From: Desulfosporosinus fructosivorans
GTDB taxonomy: Bacteria > Bacillota > Desulfitobacteriia > Desulfitobacteriales > Desulfitobacteriaceae
Direction of reading: 5' to 3'
Length of the DNA stretch: 64,000 bases
Assembly: GCF_004766045.1 (NCBI RefSeq)
Contig: NZ_SPQQ01000001.1
Span: 620,001-684,000 of the forward strand
The position numbers and the translations under genes are program-made. Below are positions 25,870 to 35,059 of the stretch, in pieces. The notes under the pieces are model-generated. The model had not been told where the DNA came from and made no database searches. It saw only the letters and a list, made by a program, of their open reading frames with translations. Numbering within the stretch: the first letter of the stretch is position 1; each line of letters opens with the position of its first letter.

Positions 25870-25960
25870 GTGCTGTCATTTGTAGTACGTTTCGAGTTTT
25901 GTTTTTTAGGGGGTACAGATACCAAGTGATAAAGTTTATTTATGAAAGGAGGAGCGAAGG

Positions 25961-27553
25961 ATGGATTTTTCTTGGGCCGGAATCAAGCAATCGGCAACAA
26001 CCTTTTGGAACAGGCTTTCTAGCCCACAGAAAATTTTAACGGTGCTTGCTCCTCTTGCGGTGGCAGTTGCTCTCATAAGTTTGATTACTTGGGCTGGTCG
26101 CCCGCAGTATGTGGCCATTTTTACGAAGCTTAGTGACGCAGATGCCGGGGCAATTACCACCAAACTTAAAGATCTGAAAGCAGATTATAAGTTAGCAGAC
26201 AATGGATCAACGATAATGGTCACTCAACAGGCGGCTGCGGATCTCCGCCTCCAGCTTGCTAGTGCCGGGCTTCCGGAACAAAGTAAATTTAGCTTTAGTA
26301 ACTTGGATTCAATGCATCTGGGGGAAACGGATGCGGATCGAAAATTACGTTATGTTCTCGGGTTGCAGAACGAACTAGAAAATACTCTAAAAACCTTGAA
26401 TGGTGTACAAGATGCACGTGTGCATCTTGTGATGCCAGAAGAGTCCCTCTTTGTGGATAGTCAAAAAGCGGCAACGGCGGCGGTTACCTTAAAACTCGTT
26501 CCGGGAACGAAACTCGGAGATGTTCAGATACGTGCTGTCGCTAATCTATTAGCAGGTTCGGTTGAAGGACTGCAAACGGAGAATGTGACGATTGTTGATA
26601 CTAACGGAAACGTTTTGTCGGATGTTCTAAGTAAAGACCAAGATCCCAACAGTCTCACAGGAACTCAATATCAACTAAAGCAAACGGTCGAAGAGGATAC
26701 TCGAAAATCGATCCAGAGTATGTTAGATCGAGTGTTGGGTCAAGGGAAGACTGTTGTACGAATCAATGCGAGCTTGGACTTTGATCAAATAAAACGTGTA
26801 AAACAGACAAATGGTCCTGGTGCTTTAGTGAGTGAGCAAAGCTCTATCGAATCCTCTATAAATGGTACAGCCGTCGGTGGGACACCAGGTTTGGATGCCA
26901 ATGGGGCCCCAACGTATCAAGCTGTAACTCCCGGGGGGGATGTCATCTCCTCAAAATCCACTGCTACCAAAAACTATCAAGTGGACACAACGCAAGAAGA
27001 ACAAGTGGTAAGCCCTGGTGCAGTGAAACGTCTTTCCGTGTCCGTGATGGCGGATGCGGATAGCATTAATCAGGATCAACTTGATCAAATCAAAACGATT
27101 GTGGCTTCTGCGGCAGGAATTCAGGCAGTCCGTGGAGATGATATTCAAGTCGCGGCCATTGCCTTTAATAAGACAGATCTGCAGCAAGAAAGACTCGCTA
27201 TGGAGGAAGCTCAGAAACGGCAACAACTGGTTACTTACATTGGGATTGGGGCTGTTGTACTGTTTGCCCTATTCTTAATGGTGATGTATATGAGGTCACG
27301 AGTGAAGAAAGCTCGTGCTGAGAAAATGATGGGATTAGCTGATGCGCAGCCTGTCTCACTTGCGGAGGCGGAACTTCTGATGGCCCAGCAGTTGGCTGAG
27401 GAAGAAGCTCAGTTAAAATTCGCCCAGGGAAAGGCGAAGACTGTCGAGGAAATCCAGAAGCAAAAAACTAAAGAGTCTGTCGAGCTTTATTCGCGCAATA
27501 ATCCGGATGAAGTTGCCCGTCTAATGAAAACTTGGCTATCGGAGGAGAGTTAG
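25961..27553 (+). CDS. fliF: MS-ring protein FliF
   Basis: A 530-residue membrane ring protein. It has an N-terminal membrane helix (about residues 26-45), the YscJ-like ring-building motifs (QNELENTLKTLNGVQDARVHLVMPEESLFV), the periplasmic-side linker, a second membrane helix near residue 425-443, and a charged cytoplasmic tail that binds FliG. fliG begins immediately after the stop codon. Confidence 0.96.
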   Translation: MDFSWAGIKQSATTFWNRLSSPQKILTVLAPLAVAVALISLITWAGRPQYVAIFTKLSDADAGAITTKLKDLKADYKLADNGSTIMVTQQAAADLRLQLASAGLPEQSKFSFSNLDSMHLGETDADRKLRYVLGLQNELENTLKTLNGVQDARVHLVMPEESLFVDSQKAATAAVTLKLVPGTKLGDVQIRAVANLLAGSVEGLQTENVTIVDTNGNVLSDVLSKDQDPNSLTGTQYQLKQTVEEDTRKSIQSMLDRVLGQGKTVVRINASLDFDQIKRVKQTNGPGALVSEQSSIESSINGTAVGGTPGLDANGAPTYQAVTPGGDVISSKSTATKNYQVDTTQEEQVVSPGAVKRLSVSVMADADSINQDQLDQIKTIVASAAGIQAVRGDDIQVAAIAFNKTDLQQERLAMEEAQKRQQLVTYIGIGAVVLFALFLMVMYMRSRVKKARAEKMMGLADAQPVSLAEAELLMAQQLAEEEAQLKFAQGKAKTVEEIQKQKTKESVELYSRNNPDEVARLMKTWLSEES

Positions 27554-28558
27554 ATGGCTCAAACGTTAACAGGAATTCAAAAAGCCGCGATTCTCATGAT
27601 TTCCTTGGGCTCAGAGAGCTCGTCTGAGATAGTAAAACATCTCGGAGATGTAGAAATAGAGCAATTGACATTAGAGATGGCCAGTGTAGGTAAAGTTTCT
27701 CCGGAAACACGAGATTATGTAGTAGAAGAGTTTCATCAAATGTGTCTTGCCAATGACTATATTACCCAAGGGGGGATAGAGTACGCCCGTGAAGTCTTGG
27801 AAAGGGCTCTTGGGCAATCACGAGCGTTTGATATCATCAGCCGCTTATCCACCTCCTTGAAGATGAGGCCCTTTGATCTCGTGCGTCGGACTGATCCCAA
27901 GCAGCTTTTTTCCTTTATTCAAGGAGAACATCCTCAGACAATTGCGCTGATTATGACGCACCTTCCTGTCGATAAAGCAGCGACCTTACTCTCCAGTCTC
28001 CCCATGGATCGACAGGCTGATGTGGCTAAACGTGTAGCGACAATGGGAAGAACGAGTCCAGAAGTGCTTAAAGAGATCGAGAAAGTATTAGAACGCAAGA
28101 TTTCAAGTTTAGCCCCTACAGACTATTCGGCCTCGGGTGGGATTCAAAGCATTGTGGATGTCCTCAACAGGGCGGATCCAGGAACCGTTAAAGTGGTTAT
28201 GGATGCCTTGGAGATGGAGGATCCTGATTTAGCAGAACAGATTAAACGCCAGATGTTTGTCTTTGAGGACATCGTTATTCTTGATGATCGCGGGATTCAA
28301 TTGGTCTTGCGTGAGGTTGAAACCAAGGATTTAGGCATTGCTCTGAAAGGGTCCAATCCCGAAGTCGCCCAAAAGATTCTGGCAAATATGTCGTCACGGG
28401 CCGGTCAAATGCTCAAAGACGATATGGAATTTATGGGACCAGTGCGCTTGAGAGATGTCGAAGAGGCTCAACAACGCATTGTAAAGGTGATTCGCAAGCT
28501 CGAAGAAAGTGGCGCTGTAGTCATTTCAAGAGGGGGTAGTGATGAAATCATCTATTAA
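27554..28558 (+). CDS. fliG: Flagellar rotor/switch protein FliG
   Basis: A 334-residue rotor protein that takes torque from MotA. It has FliG N, middle (GEHPQTIALIMTHLP, the EHPQ motif) and C-terminal domains; the torque helix is DIVILDDRGIQLVLREVETKDLGIALKG. Starts directly on the fliF stop and overlaps fliH by 17 nt, showing tight coupling. Confidence 0.97.
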   Translation: MAQTLTGIQKAAILMISLGSESSSEIVKHLGDVEIEQLTLEMASVGKVSPETRDYVVEEFHQMCLANDYITQGGIEYAREVLERALGQSRAFDIISRLSTSLKMRPFDLVRRTDPKQLFSFIQGEHPQTIALIMTHLPVDKAATLLSSLPMDRQADVAKRVATMGRTSPEVLKEIEKVLERKISSLAPTDYSASGGIQSIVDVLNRADPGTVKVVMDALEMEDPDLAEQIKRQMFVFEDIVILDDRGIQLVLREVETKDLGIALKGSNPEVAQKILANMSSRAGQMLKDDMEFMGPVRLRDVEEAQQRIVKVIRKLEESGAVVISRGGSDEIIY

Positions 28559-29393
28559 CAGACGCGTCGTTAAAAGTTGTAATGTGGCGGTATCCTCACC
28601 ACGAATGGTGGAATGTAACGCGGGGTTTCAGCAGTTGGATCTGTATTTGACGGCGATTAGTATTCGAGAAGAGAGCCAAAAGCCTACTGACTCGAAAGAC
28701 TTGGAACAATCGGACCCCCTGGCCGACTCAGCCGAGGCCGAGGAAAATGAGAAAGCTGCCATGGTCCTTGCGGAAGCCCAAGAGGAAGCCTCCATGATCC
28801 TTGCGGAGGCTGAAAACGGGGCTCAGGCAATTCTTGAAGAGGCTAGAGCGGACTTTGATCGTTTGCGCCAAGAGGTTGTAGAAACTGCACAGGCAGAGGT
28901 TTATCCGGCAGCGCAGGCAGAAGGTTATCAAGCTGGATTTCAGACGGGAGAAGCAGAAGCTAAGCTCTTGGTTGATAAGGCAAATCAACTCTTCCACTTG
29001 GCTCAACATGCTGTTCAAGAGGAATATGCCAAAGTTCAAGAGGATTTACTGCTTCTGGTGATAAAAATCGCTGAACGCTTAGTTCGCTCAAGCTTGGCTG
29101 TGCAACCCCAACGATTGGCGACAATCATCAAGGCTTTGACTTTATTACCCCAGGAACGCCATGGATGGATGCTTCATGTAGCTTCAGATGATATACGTTG
29201 GGTAGAAGACCAGTCACTCTGTCCTTGGGTTATAGATGAGACTCTTAACCCAGGAGATTGTTTTCTAGAGTGCCAAGAAGGGATTTTTGATGCCCGACTT
29301 GAAGCCCAACTTGATAAATTAGAACACACTTTACGGGAGGAGCTCGAACATGGGAGCGTGGAAGCAATTGATTCAGACGGTGGAACAGACTGA
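28542..29393 (+). CDS. fliH: Flagellar assembly protein FliH
   Basis: A 283-residue export-apparatus stalk protein that regulates the FliI ATPase. It has an acidic and Ala/Glu-rich coiled-coil middle (EKAAMVLAEAQEEASMILAEAENGAQAILEEA) like V-ATPase subunit E, and a C-terminal FliI-binding part. ATG 28542 fits the AGAGGGGG site (GTG 28539 also in frame). It overlaps fliG and, by 44 nt, fliI. Confidence 0.88.
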   Translation: MKSSINRRVVKSCNVAVSSPRMVECNAGFQQLDLYLTAISIREESQKPTDSKDLEQSDPLADSAEAEENEKAAMVLAEAQEEASMILAEAENGAQAILEEARADFDRLRQEVVETAQAEVYPAAQAEGYQAGFQTGEAEAKLLVDKANQLFHLAQHAVQEEYAKVQEDLLLLVIKIAERLVRSSLAVQPQRLATIIKALTLLPQERHGWMLHVASDDIRWVEDQSLCPWVIDETLNPGDCFLECQEGIFDARLEAQLDKLEHTLREELEHGSVEAIDSDGGTD

Positions 29394-30660
29394 ACCGATT
29401 TCAGCCCAGGGGCGAGTTTCTAAGATCGTCGGACTAATGGTTGAAGCAGCTGGCCCACGTGCTAGCGTGGGGGAGTATTGCCATATTATTACGCGTAACG
29501 GACGAGCGCTTCCAGCTGAAGTGGTTGGCTTTCGGGATTCAACGACTCTACTTATGCCTTTAGGTGAGCTTGAAGGAATCGCTCCAGGAGATCGCGTGCT
29601 TCCGCAATGTCAGAAGCTGACTGTGTCTGTGGGTCCTGGTCTTCTCGGACGAATCCTCGATGGACTGGGACATCCTATGGATGGGCGCCCGCTTCTCACC
29701 GAAACAGCGTACCCTCTCCAAAACAAACCACCAAATGCCTTATTACGTCCTCGTATTCGAGATGTGCTCAGTGTCGGAGTTAGAGCTATCGATGGGATAC
29801 TTACGATTGGTCGCGGGCAACGGATGGGTATCTTCGCGGGTTCTGGGGTGGGCAAGAGCACCTTGCTAGGTATGATGGCTAGAAACACGGTGGCGGATGT
29901 CAACGTCATTGCCTTGGTGGGGGAACGGGGACGAGAACTGCGCGACTTTATTGAGAAGGATTTAGGCCCGGAGGGATTAGCCCGCTCTGTGATCATTGTG
30001 GCGACTTCCGATCAACCAGCCTTAGTGCGTTTAAAGGCAGCTTTTACAGCGACAGCCATTGCCGAGTATTTTCGGGATCGTGGGGAGAATGTGCTCCTGA
30101 TGATGGACTCTGTAACCCGCTTTGCTATGGCCCAGCGGGAAGTGGGCTTGACGGTAGGTGAACCTCCAGCAACTAGGGGATATCCTCCTTCCGTCTTTGC
30201 CTTATTACCAAAGTTATTGGAAAGGTCGGGTATGGCGGAGACCGGAAGTATTACTGGGATCTATACGGTGTTAGTGGATGGGGACGACCACAATGAGCCA
30301 ATTGCGGATTCTGTTCGCGGAATCCTCGATGGGCATATCGTCTTAACCAGGGAACTAGCCATGCAAAATAATTTTCCAGCTATCGATATTTTACAATCTG
30401 TTAGTCGGGTAATGAACGACGTGATCAGTGAGGAACACAAGGAATTGGCAGGTATTGTGCGTGAACACATATCAGTATATCGGGATGCCAAAGATTTGAT
30501 TGATATCGGGGCATATACGCCTGGTAGTAATCCTAAGATTGACGCCGCCATCGCGCATATGGACAATATCCTTACTTTCACTCGGCAAGGAGTGGACGAT
30601 CACACCAGTTTTGTAGAAATGCTTACGCAACTAAAGAGGATTATTAGGTCCAGCACTTAA
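29350..30660 (+). CDS. fliI: Flagellum-specific export ATPase FliI
   Basis: A 436-residue ATPase, related to F1-beta, that energises substrate loading at the export gate. Walker A is GSGVGKST (K169); LLMMDSVTRFAMAQRE is the Walker B and arginine region; GEPPATRGYPPSVFA is the family signature. The ATG has a CGGGAGGAG site inside fliH. Confidence 0.97.
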   Translation: MGAWKQLIQTVEQTEPISAQGRVSKIVGLMVEAAGPRASVGEYCHIITRNGRALPAEVVGFRDSTTLLMPLGELEGIAPGDRVLPQCQKLTVSVGPGLLGRILDGLGHPMDGRPLLTETAYPLQNKPPNALLRPRIRDVLSVGVRAIDGILTIGRGQRMGIFAGSGVGKSTLLGMMARNTVADVNVIALVGERGRELRDFIEKDLGPEGLARSVIIVATSDQPALVRLKAAFTATAIAEYFRDRGENVLLMMDSVTRFAMAQREVGLTVGEPPATRGYPPSVFALLPKLLERSGMAETGSITGIYTVLVDGDDHNEPIADSVRGILDGHIVLTRELAMQNNFPAIDILQSVSRVMNDVISEEHKELAGIVREHISVYRDAKDLIDIGAYTPGSNPKIDAAIAHMDNILTFTRQGVDDHTSFVEMLTQLKRIIRSST

Positions 30661-30710
30661 CACTAGCTACCGTTTTCTATGAAAAGTTGAGTGCTGAAGG
30701 GGGTGGCGTT

Positions 30711-31163
30711 ATGGCAAGATTTCGCTTTCGCTTGGAAGCAAGCCTCCGTATAGCGGAACAGGCTTTGGAAAGGGCACAACGAGAGTTTGCTCAAGAAGTG
30801 AAGATCTGGAAGGGTTTGCTCGAAGCTAACGATATTCAGCAAGTGCAATGTAATGTAGCGCAAGAGGTCCAACGAGATGCGGGGCGACACCGGCCCAGTG
30901 AATTAGGAATTTGCCAACTCTTTGCTTCAGAACAACAGCTTCGGTTGTACCAATGTAACGCAGAGCTGAGGAATCAAGAACACATTATGGAAAACGCACG
31001 TCACATTGTATTGGAGGCTCACCGTGAAGTGGAGAAGTTAGAGCGTCTGAAGGAAAAGCAATCCAAAGCTTTTTTGTTGGCAGAGTTGCAAAAGGAACAA
31101 AAGATATTGGATGAAACTGGTCAGGTTCTTCACTGGCGTCGGCAAATAGTTAATACCACATGA
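30711..31163 (+). CDS. fliJ: Flagellar export protein FliJ
   Basis: A 150-residue coiled-coil protein (FRFRLEASLRIAEQALERAQREFAQE, then AHREVEKLERLKEKQSKAFLLAELQKEQ) in the fixed fliI-fliJ position. It links the FliI ring to FlhA. ATG 30711 has an AAGGGGGTGG site. Confidence 0.9.
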   Translation: MARFRFRLEASLRIAEQALERAQREFAQEVKIWKGLLEANDIQQVQCNVAQEVQRDAGRHRPSELGICQLFASEQQLRLYQCNAELRNQEHIMENARHIVLEAHREVEKLERLKEKQSKAFLLAELQKEQKILDETGQVLHWRRQIVNTT

Positions 31164-31182
31164 AGGAAGGACGAACGAACTC

Positions 31183-31395
31183 ATGATTAATGTAACTCGC
31201 TTAAATCACAAGATATTTACCGTTAATTCCGATTTGATTGAAATGATGGAAGAAACCCCGGATACGGTCATTACCTTGACGGGTGGAAATAAATTCGTGG
31301 TGTTAGAGTCAGTCGAAGTTCTTGTCGAGAGGATTATTGAGTTTCGTCGGCGCTGTCACCCGATTATAAAATTGGAGGAGAGATTAAATATATGA
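31183..31395 (+). CDS. flbD: FlbD/SwrD family flagellar protein
   Basis: A 70-residue protein opening INVTRLNHKIFTVNSDLIEMMEETPDTVITLTGGNKFVVLESVEVLVERI, the classic FlbD/SwrD pattern. In Bacillus SwrD raises motor torque by an unknown route. Directly before fliL and overlapping it by 4 nt. Confidence 0.92.
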   Translation: MINVTRLNHKIFTVNSDLIEMMEETPDTVITLTGGNKFVVLESVEVLVERIIEFRRRCHPIIKLEERLNI

Positions 31396-31823
31396 AAGGA
31401 AAATCTCTGATTTTCATGATCCTGGCAGTGGTGTTGGGTGTGGGACTGGGTGTAGCGGGGACTGTTGGGGCACAAAAGTACATTTTTGAACCTCCAGCAC
31501 AAAGTTCAGCGAGTAGGGGTGTATCGAAAAATACAGGAGTGTTACTACCGATCGGCGAATTCACAGTGAATTTGCAAGGGGGAGCTTTTCTAAAGACGAC
31601 GATTACCGTTGAAGTGGAAGACGCGAAGGCTGAAGCTATTTTGAAGGAAAAGGATGCTTTTTTGAAAGACCGGGTAAATTCGGTTTTGGCGAACAAATCC
31701 CTTGCCGATGTACAAACCCTTGCTGCACGCGAGAAACTGAGAGAAGAATTAATCAACAAACTGAATGAAGTAGGGGGAAATAAAATCAACGATGTGTTGT
31801 TCCTGTCCTTGGTATACCAGTAG
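31392..31823 (+). CDS. fliL: Flagellar basal body protein FliL
   Basis: A 143-residue single-pass membrane protein: helix at about residues 6-27, then an extracytoplasmic domain (PIGEFTVNLQGGAFLKTTITVEVED, DRVNSVLANKSLADVQT, LREELINKLNEV). FliL supports the stator units. Starts within the flbD stop. Confidence 0.93.
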   Translation: MKGKSLIFMILAVVLGVGLGVAGTVGAQKYIFEPPAQSSASRGVSKNTGVLLPIGEFTVNLQGGAFLKTTITVEVEDAKAEAILKEKDAFLKDRVNSVLANKSLADVQTLAAREKLREELINKLNEVGGNKINDVLFLSLVYQ

Positions 31824-31828
31824 GACCG

Positions 31829-31866
31829 GTGGTCAGAGGTCAGAGGTCAGATGCCGGAGGTCAGAA
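31829..31866 (+). repeat. Imperfect tandem repeat of GTCAGAG
   Basis: Several GTCAGAG/GTCAGAT/GTCAGAA units follow the fliL stop and end in a non-coding stretch. A similar GAAGTCAGAAG cluster lies before selA at about 57703-57740, suggesting a shared simple intergenic repeat. Confidence 0.5.
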
Positions 31867-31916
31867 TCTGAGAGGCCTGAGTTTCAGGGCGTTAGGATAA
31901 CGCATAATGAAGTGTA

Positions 31917-31998
31917 GTTCGTGGTATGAGCCACGAACATCTAATAACGATTATCGAGAGTGTGGTTTTTAACTCAAGCAACTAACCACGAACATCGA
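31917..31998 (+). repeat. CGAACCACGAA repeat, copy 2
   Basis: GTTCGTGG (31917-31924) and CCACGAAC (31931-31938) form an 8-bp hairpin; AACCACGAACATCGA follows at about 31984-31998, ending a short distance before the fliM ribosome-binding site (about 32008-32018). Confidence 0.7.
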
Positions 31999-32022
31999 TT
32001 TCGACAAGAGAGGGGGGGTTTG

Positions 32023-33018
32023 ATGGGAGACATCTTGTCCCAAACTGAAATTGATGCACTGTTGAGTGCGCTGTCCGATGGGCAAGTCGACGTGGAAGAA
32101 ATGCGGACAACCAAGAGCCAAAAACGAATTAGAGTGTACGATTTTAAACGTCCAAATAAGTTCTCCAAGGATCAGATTCGCTCTCTCCAGAACATTCACG
32201 AGAATTTTTGTAGAGCACTCACCACTTATTTTTCTGGAAACTTACACGCAGTTGTTGAAAGCTCCGTTCTTTCAATAGAACAAATCACCTATGATGAATT
32301 CATCCGATCTCTGCCAAACCCTACCGTGCTCGGCCTCTACTCTATGGATCCTTTGGAGGGGACAGTTTTAATTGAGGTGAGCCCTTCACTTGCCTTCAAT
32401 GTAGTGGATCGGCTTCTAGGAGGTCAAGGGGAGGGTGCAGAAAAGAACCGAGATTTGACCGAGATTGAAAAAACGATTATCGAAAACAGATTATCCCAAA
32501 TCATTTTACTTGAGGAAGAGGCTTGGACTGAGATTTATGAGTTTAAACCTCATTTCGTGGCGATGGAAACAAATCCTCAGTTTACGCAAATTGTGGCTCC
32601 GAATGAAATGGTCGTTCTAATAACTATTGAAGTCAAGATTGGGGAAGAGGTGGGGATGATCAATATATGTATGCCCTACCTCGTGCTCGAACCTATCTTG
32701 GATAAATTAAGTACTTTTTTCCTCTTTTCTACTCACACGAAGGTCAGTTCTCCAGAGCAAGTTCAAGCAATTCGCAGGAAGATCGAATGGGCGAAGGTAG
32801 ATTTGATAGCCTTTTTAGGCAATTCGGAAATTCTTGTCCGGGACCTCCTCAATCTTGCACAGGGAGATGTTATTGCGCTGGACCAATCCGTCAATGAGCC
32901 CCTGCCAATATATGTCGGGGAATTCATGAAGTTTAAGTCTATTCCTGGACTAAATGGTGAACATCTTGCGGTTCAGATTACAGAGATTATTAAGGAAGGA
33001 GGGGAAGAAGATGGGTAA
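32023..33018 (+). CDS. fliM: Flagellar motor switch protein FliM
   Basis: A 331-residue switch protein. It opens with the CheY-P-binding motif ILSQTEIDALLSAL, has the CheC-like middle domain (YDFKRPNKFSKDQIRSLQNIHENFCR, VDRLLGGQGE) and a C-terminal SpoA domain (GDVIALDQSVNEPLPIYVGEFMKFKSIPG). The ATG at 32023 follows GAGAGGGGGGG; the stretch upstream is repeat DNA, not coding. Overlaps fliY by 8 nt. Confidence 0.96.
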   Translation: MGDILSQTEIDALLSALSDGQVDVEEMRTTKSQKRIRVYDFKRPNKFSKDQIRSLQNIHENFCRALTTYFSGNLHAVVESSVLSIEQITYDEFIRSLPNPTVLGLYSMDPLEGTVLIEVSPSLAFNVVDRLLGGQGEGAEKNRDLTEIEKTIIENRLSQIILLEEEAWTEIYEFKPHFVAMETNPQFTQIVAPNEMVVLITIEVKIGEEVGMINICMPYLVLEPILDKLSTFFLFSTHTKVSSPEQVQAIRRKIEWAKVDLIAFLGNSEILVRDLLNLAQGDVIALDQSVNEPLPIYVGEFMKFKSIPGLNGEHLAVQITEIIKEGGEEDG

Positions 33019-34213
33019 TGGGATGCTCTCACAGGAAGAGATTGACGCGTTGCTTCGAGGTACAACGGAAATAGACTCGGAGACTGAGATAGAGACACCG
33101 ACTACACTAGTCTTGCTTACTGAAATGGAAAAAGATACCCTTGGAGAAATAGCGAATATTTCAATGGGTACTGCGGCTACAACATTATCTCAACTTTTAG
33201 GCAAAAAGGTAGACATCACTACGCCTGTCGTTGATATAACGAACTCCGAACAGATTCAAAAGGATTATCCTGTTCCCTCCGTGATTTGTGATGTAAAATA
33301 CAAAGCTGGAATTGAGGGCTCGAACCTTTTGATTCTTTCCCAGAAAGATGGTTCGGTCATCGTGGACTTGATGATGGGGGGGGACGGTAATAATCCGACT
33401 CCTGAACTCTCGGAGCTTCAAATTAGTGGTATTTCCGAGGCGATGAACCAAATGATGGGGTCAGCGGCTACCTCCATGTCCACCATGTTTCATTCTATGG
33501 TGGATATTACTCCTCCCAATTTAGTGCTTACTGATTTGTCGATGGAGGAAGATATAATTAAGACTTTCCTACATCCCGATGAACCGCTGGTGCGCATCTC
33601 CTTCCGGATGGTTGTTGAAGATGTTATCGACAGTGTATTGATACAAGTCATCCCACTCAGTGTGGCAACAGGGATGGTCGATAAGTTAATGAGCGGGATG
33701 GGAGGTGGTTCCTCTGCAAAAGAAGCTGCTCCAGCAGCACAAGCCACTACCCAAACACAATCTGCGCCTTTGTCTTATCAAACTTCGCAGCCATCTCCAC
33801 CACCAGCGTATGATACATCGTCTTATTCAACGGCACCAGTCGGCTATCCACCTCCCTATGGGATGGAACAAGGTAATACTCAGCCTAGAATGCAGACACC
33901 CGTCCAACCGGCCCAGTTTGCTCCGCTTCAACCGACTCAACAGATGGCCCAGCCAGACAATTTAGCTTTGATTTTGGATGTGCCCTTGCAAATTAGCGTG
34001 GAGTTGGGTCGATCGAAAAAAACGATTAAGGAAATCCTGGAGATGGGCCCGGGTTCAGTCATCGAACTAGATCGCTTGGCTGGAGAATCGGTGGATATGA
34101 TTGTGAATGGCAAGTTGATCGCTAAATGTGAGGTCATTGTTATTAATGAGTTGTTTGGAATTCGAATTACCGATATTGTTCATCCCCTAGAACGAATGAA
34201 TTCGCTTAAATAA
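33011..34213 (+). CDS. fliY: Flagellar motor switch phosphatase FliY
   Basis: A 400-residue FliN-type switch protein with a built-in CheY-P phosphatase. It opens MLSQEEIDALLRG (CheY-P contact), then has CheC-like repeats with the catalytic Glu/Asn pairs (LGEIANISMGTAATTL and ISEAMNQMMGSAATSM), a Pro/Gln/Tyr-rich linker of about 90 residues, and a C-terminal SpoA/FliN domain (DVPLQISVELGRSKKTIKEIL). It replaces a separate fliN. Confidence 0.95.
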   Translation: MGNGMLSQEEIDALLRGTTEIDSETEIETPTTLVLLTEMEKDTLGEIANISMGTAATTLSQLLGKKVDITTPVVDITNSEQIQKDYPVPSVICDVKYKAGIEGSNLLILSQKDGSVIVDLMMGGDGNNPTPELSELQISGISEAMNQMMGSAATSMSTMFHSMVDITPPNLVLTDLSMEEDIIKTFLHPDEPLVRISFRMVVEDVIDSVLIQVIPLSVATGMVDKLMSGMGGGSSAKEAAPAAQATTQTQSAPLSYQTSQPSPPPAYDTSSYSTAPVGYPPPYGMEQGNTQPRMQTPVQPAQFAPLQPTQQMAQPDNLALILDVPLQISVELGRSKKTIKEILEMGPGSVIELDRLAGESVDMIVNGKLIAKCEVIVINELFGIRITDIVHPLERMNSLK

Positions 34214-34227
34214 AGGAGGAAAACCGA

Positions 34228-34590
34228 GTGAGTGGTACAATTATGATTGTTGATGACGCCGCGTTTATGCGTATGATGTTAAAGGATATTTTGACTAAGA
34301 ATGGGTTTACGGTCATTGGTGAAGCGGAAAATGGAGCTGTAGCCGTGGATAAGTATTTGGAATTGCAACCGGACTTGACGGTCATGGACATTACTATGCC
34401 GGAAATGGATGGACTTCAAGCGGTCAAGGAAATCTGCAAACGAGATCCTAAGGCCAGAGTAATCATGTGCAGTGCTATGGGCCAGCAATCTATGGTGATT
34501 GAAGCGATTCAGTCCGGGGCCAAGGACTTTATCGTAAAACCCTTCCAAGCGGACCGAGTGGTTGAGGCTGTCACGAAGGCGTTGAAGTAG
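34228..34590 (+). CDS. cheY: Chemotaxis response regulator CheY
   Basis: A 120-residue single receiver domain: MIVDDAAFMR, phospho-acceptor Asp54 (TVMDITMPEMDG), CSAMGQQ and the Lys of IVKPF. It carries the CheA signal to FliM/FliY. GTG start with AAAGGAGGA. Placed between fliY and fliO as in Bacillus. Confidence 0.95.
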   Translation: MSGTIMIVDDAAFMRMMLKDILTKNGFTVIGEAENGAVAVDKYLELQPDLTVMDITMPEMDGLQAVKEICKRDPKARVIMCSAMGQQSMVIEAIQSGAKDFIVKPFQADRVVEAVTKALK

Positions 34591-34591
34591 T

Positions 34592-35059
34592 ATGAACCTA
34601 GAAGACCTGGAATTCCCTCCTAAGGGGGCCGTTCCGGCGGTTCCCGAGTCTGTATTTTCTTGGTGGGGGCTGATGGGAACACTGTTGGTTTTCCTCCTGA
34701 TTCTACTCGTGTCTCTCTGGGTCATCCGTCGTCTTAATCGGGCAAACGTTCGAAACATGAATGTGCCATGGGCAAGGGTCCTCGACCGACAAATTTTAGG
34801 TGGACAGCAGAGTCTTTACCTAGTAGAGATTGCAGGGCAGTTACAGGTTTTAGGGGGATCGGATCATCACTTATTGAAAGTCAGTGAGATCAATGATCCC
34901 GAAATAGCTGCCGAAATTCTGGAGGAAATAGCAACGCGCCCTATTGAAAGGGTTGATAATTTGACTAAAAGCCTTCAGAAGCTTTGGCCGAAACTGTTCC
35001 AAAAGAAAGAATCTTTTTCTAATGAATTGGAACGCCTGCTCGATGAGGTGAAAAAATGA
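34592..35059 (+). CDS. fliO: Flagellar biosynthesis protein FliO
   Basis: A 155-residue protein with one membrane helix (about residues 28-51), then a small cytoplasmic domain (RVLDRQILGGQQSLYLVEIAGQLQVLGGSDHHLL) typical of FliO/FliZ. It scaffolds FliP ring assembly. Begins one base after the cheY stop and overlaps fliP by 4 nt. Confidence 0.88.
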   Translation: MNLEDLEFPPKGAVPAVPESVFSWWGLMGTLLVFLLILLVSLWVIRRLNRANVRNMNVPWARVLDRQILGGQQSLYLVEIAGQLQVLGGSDHHLLKVSEINDPEIAAEILEEIATRPIERVDNLTKSLQKLWPKLFQKKESFSNELERLLDEVKK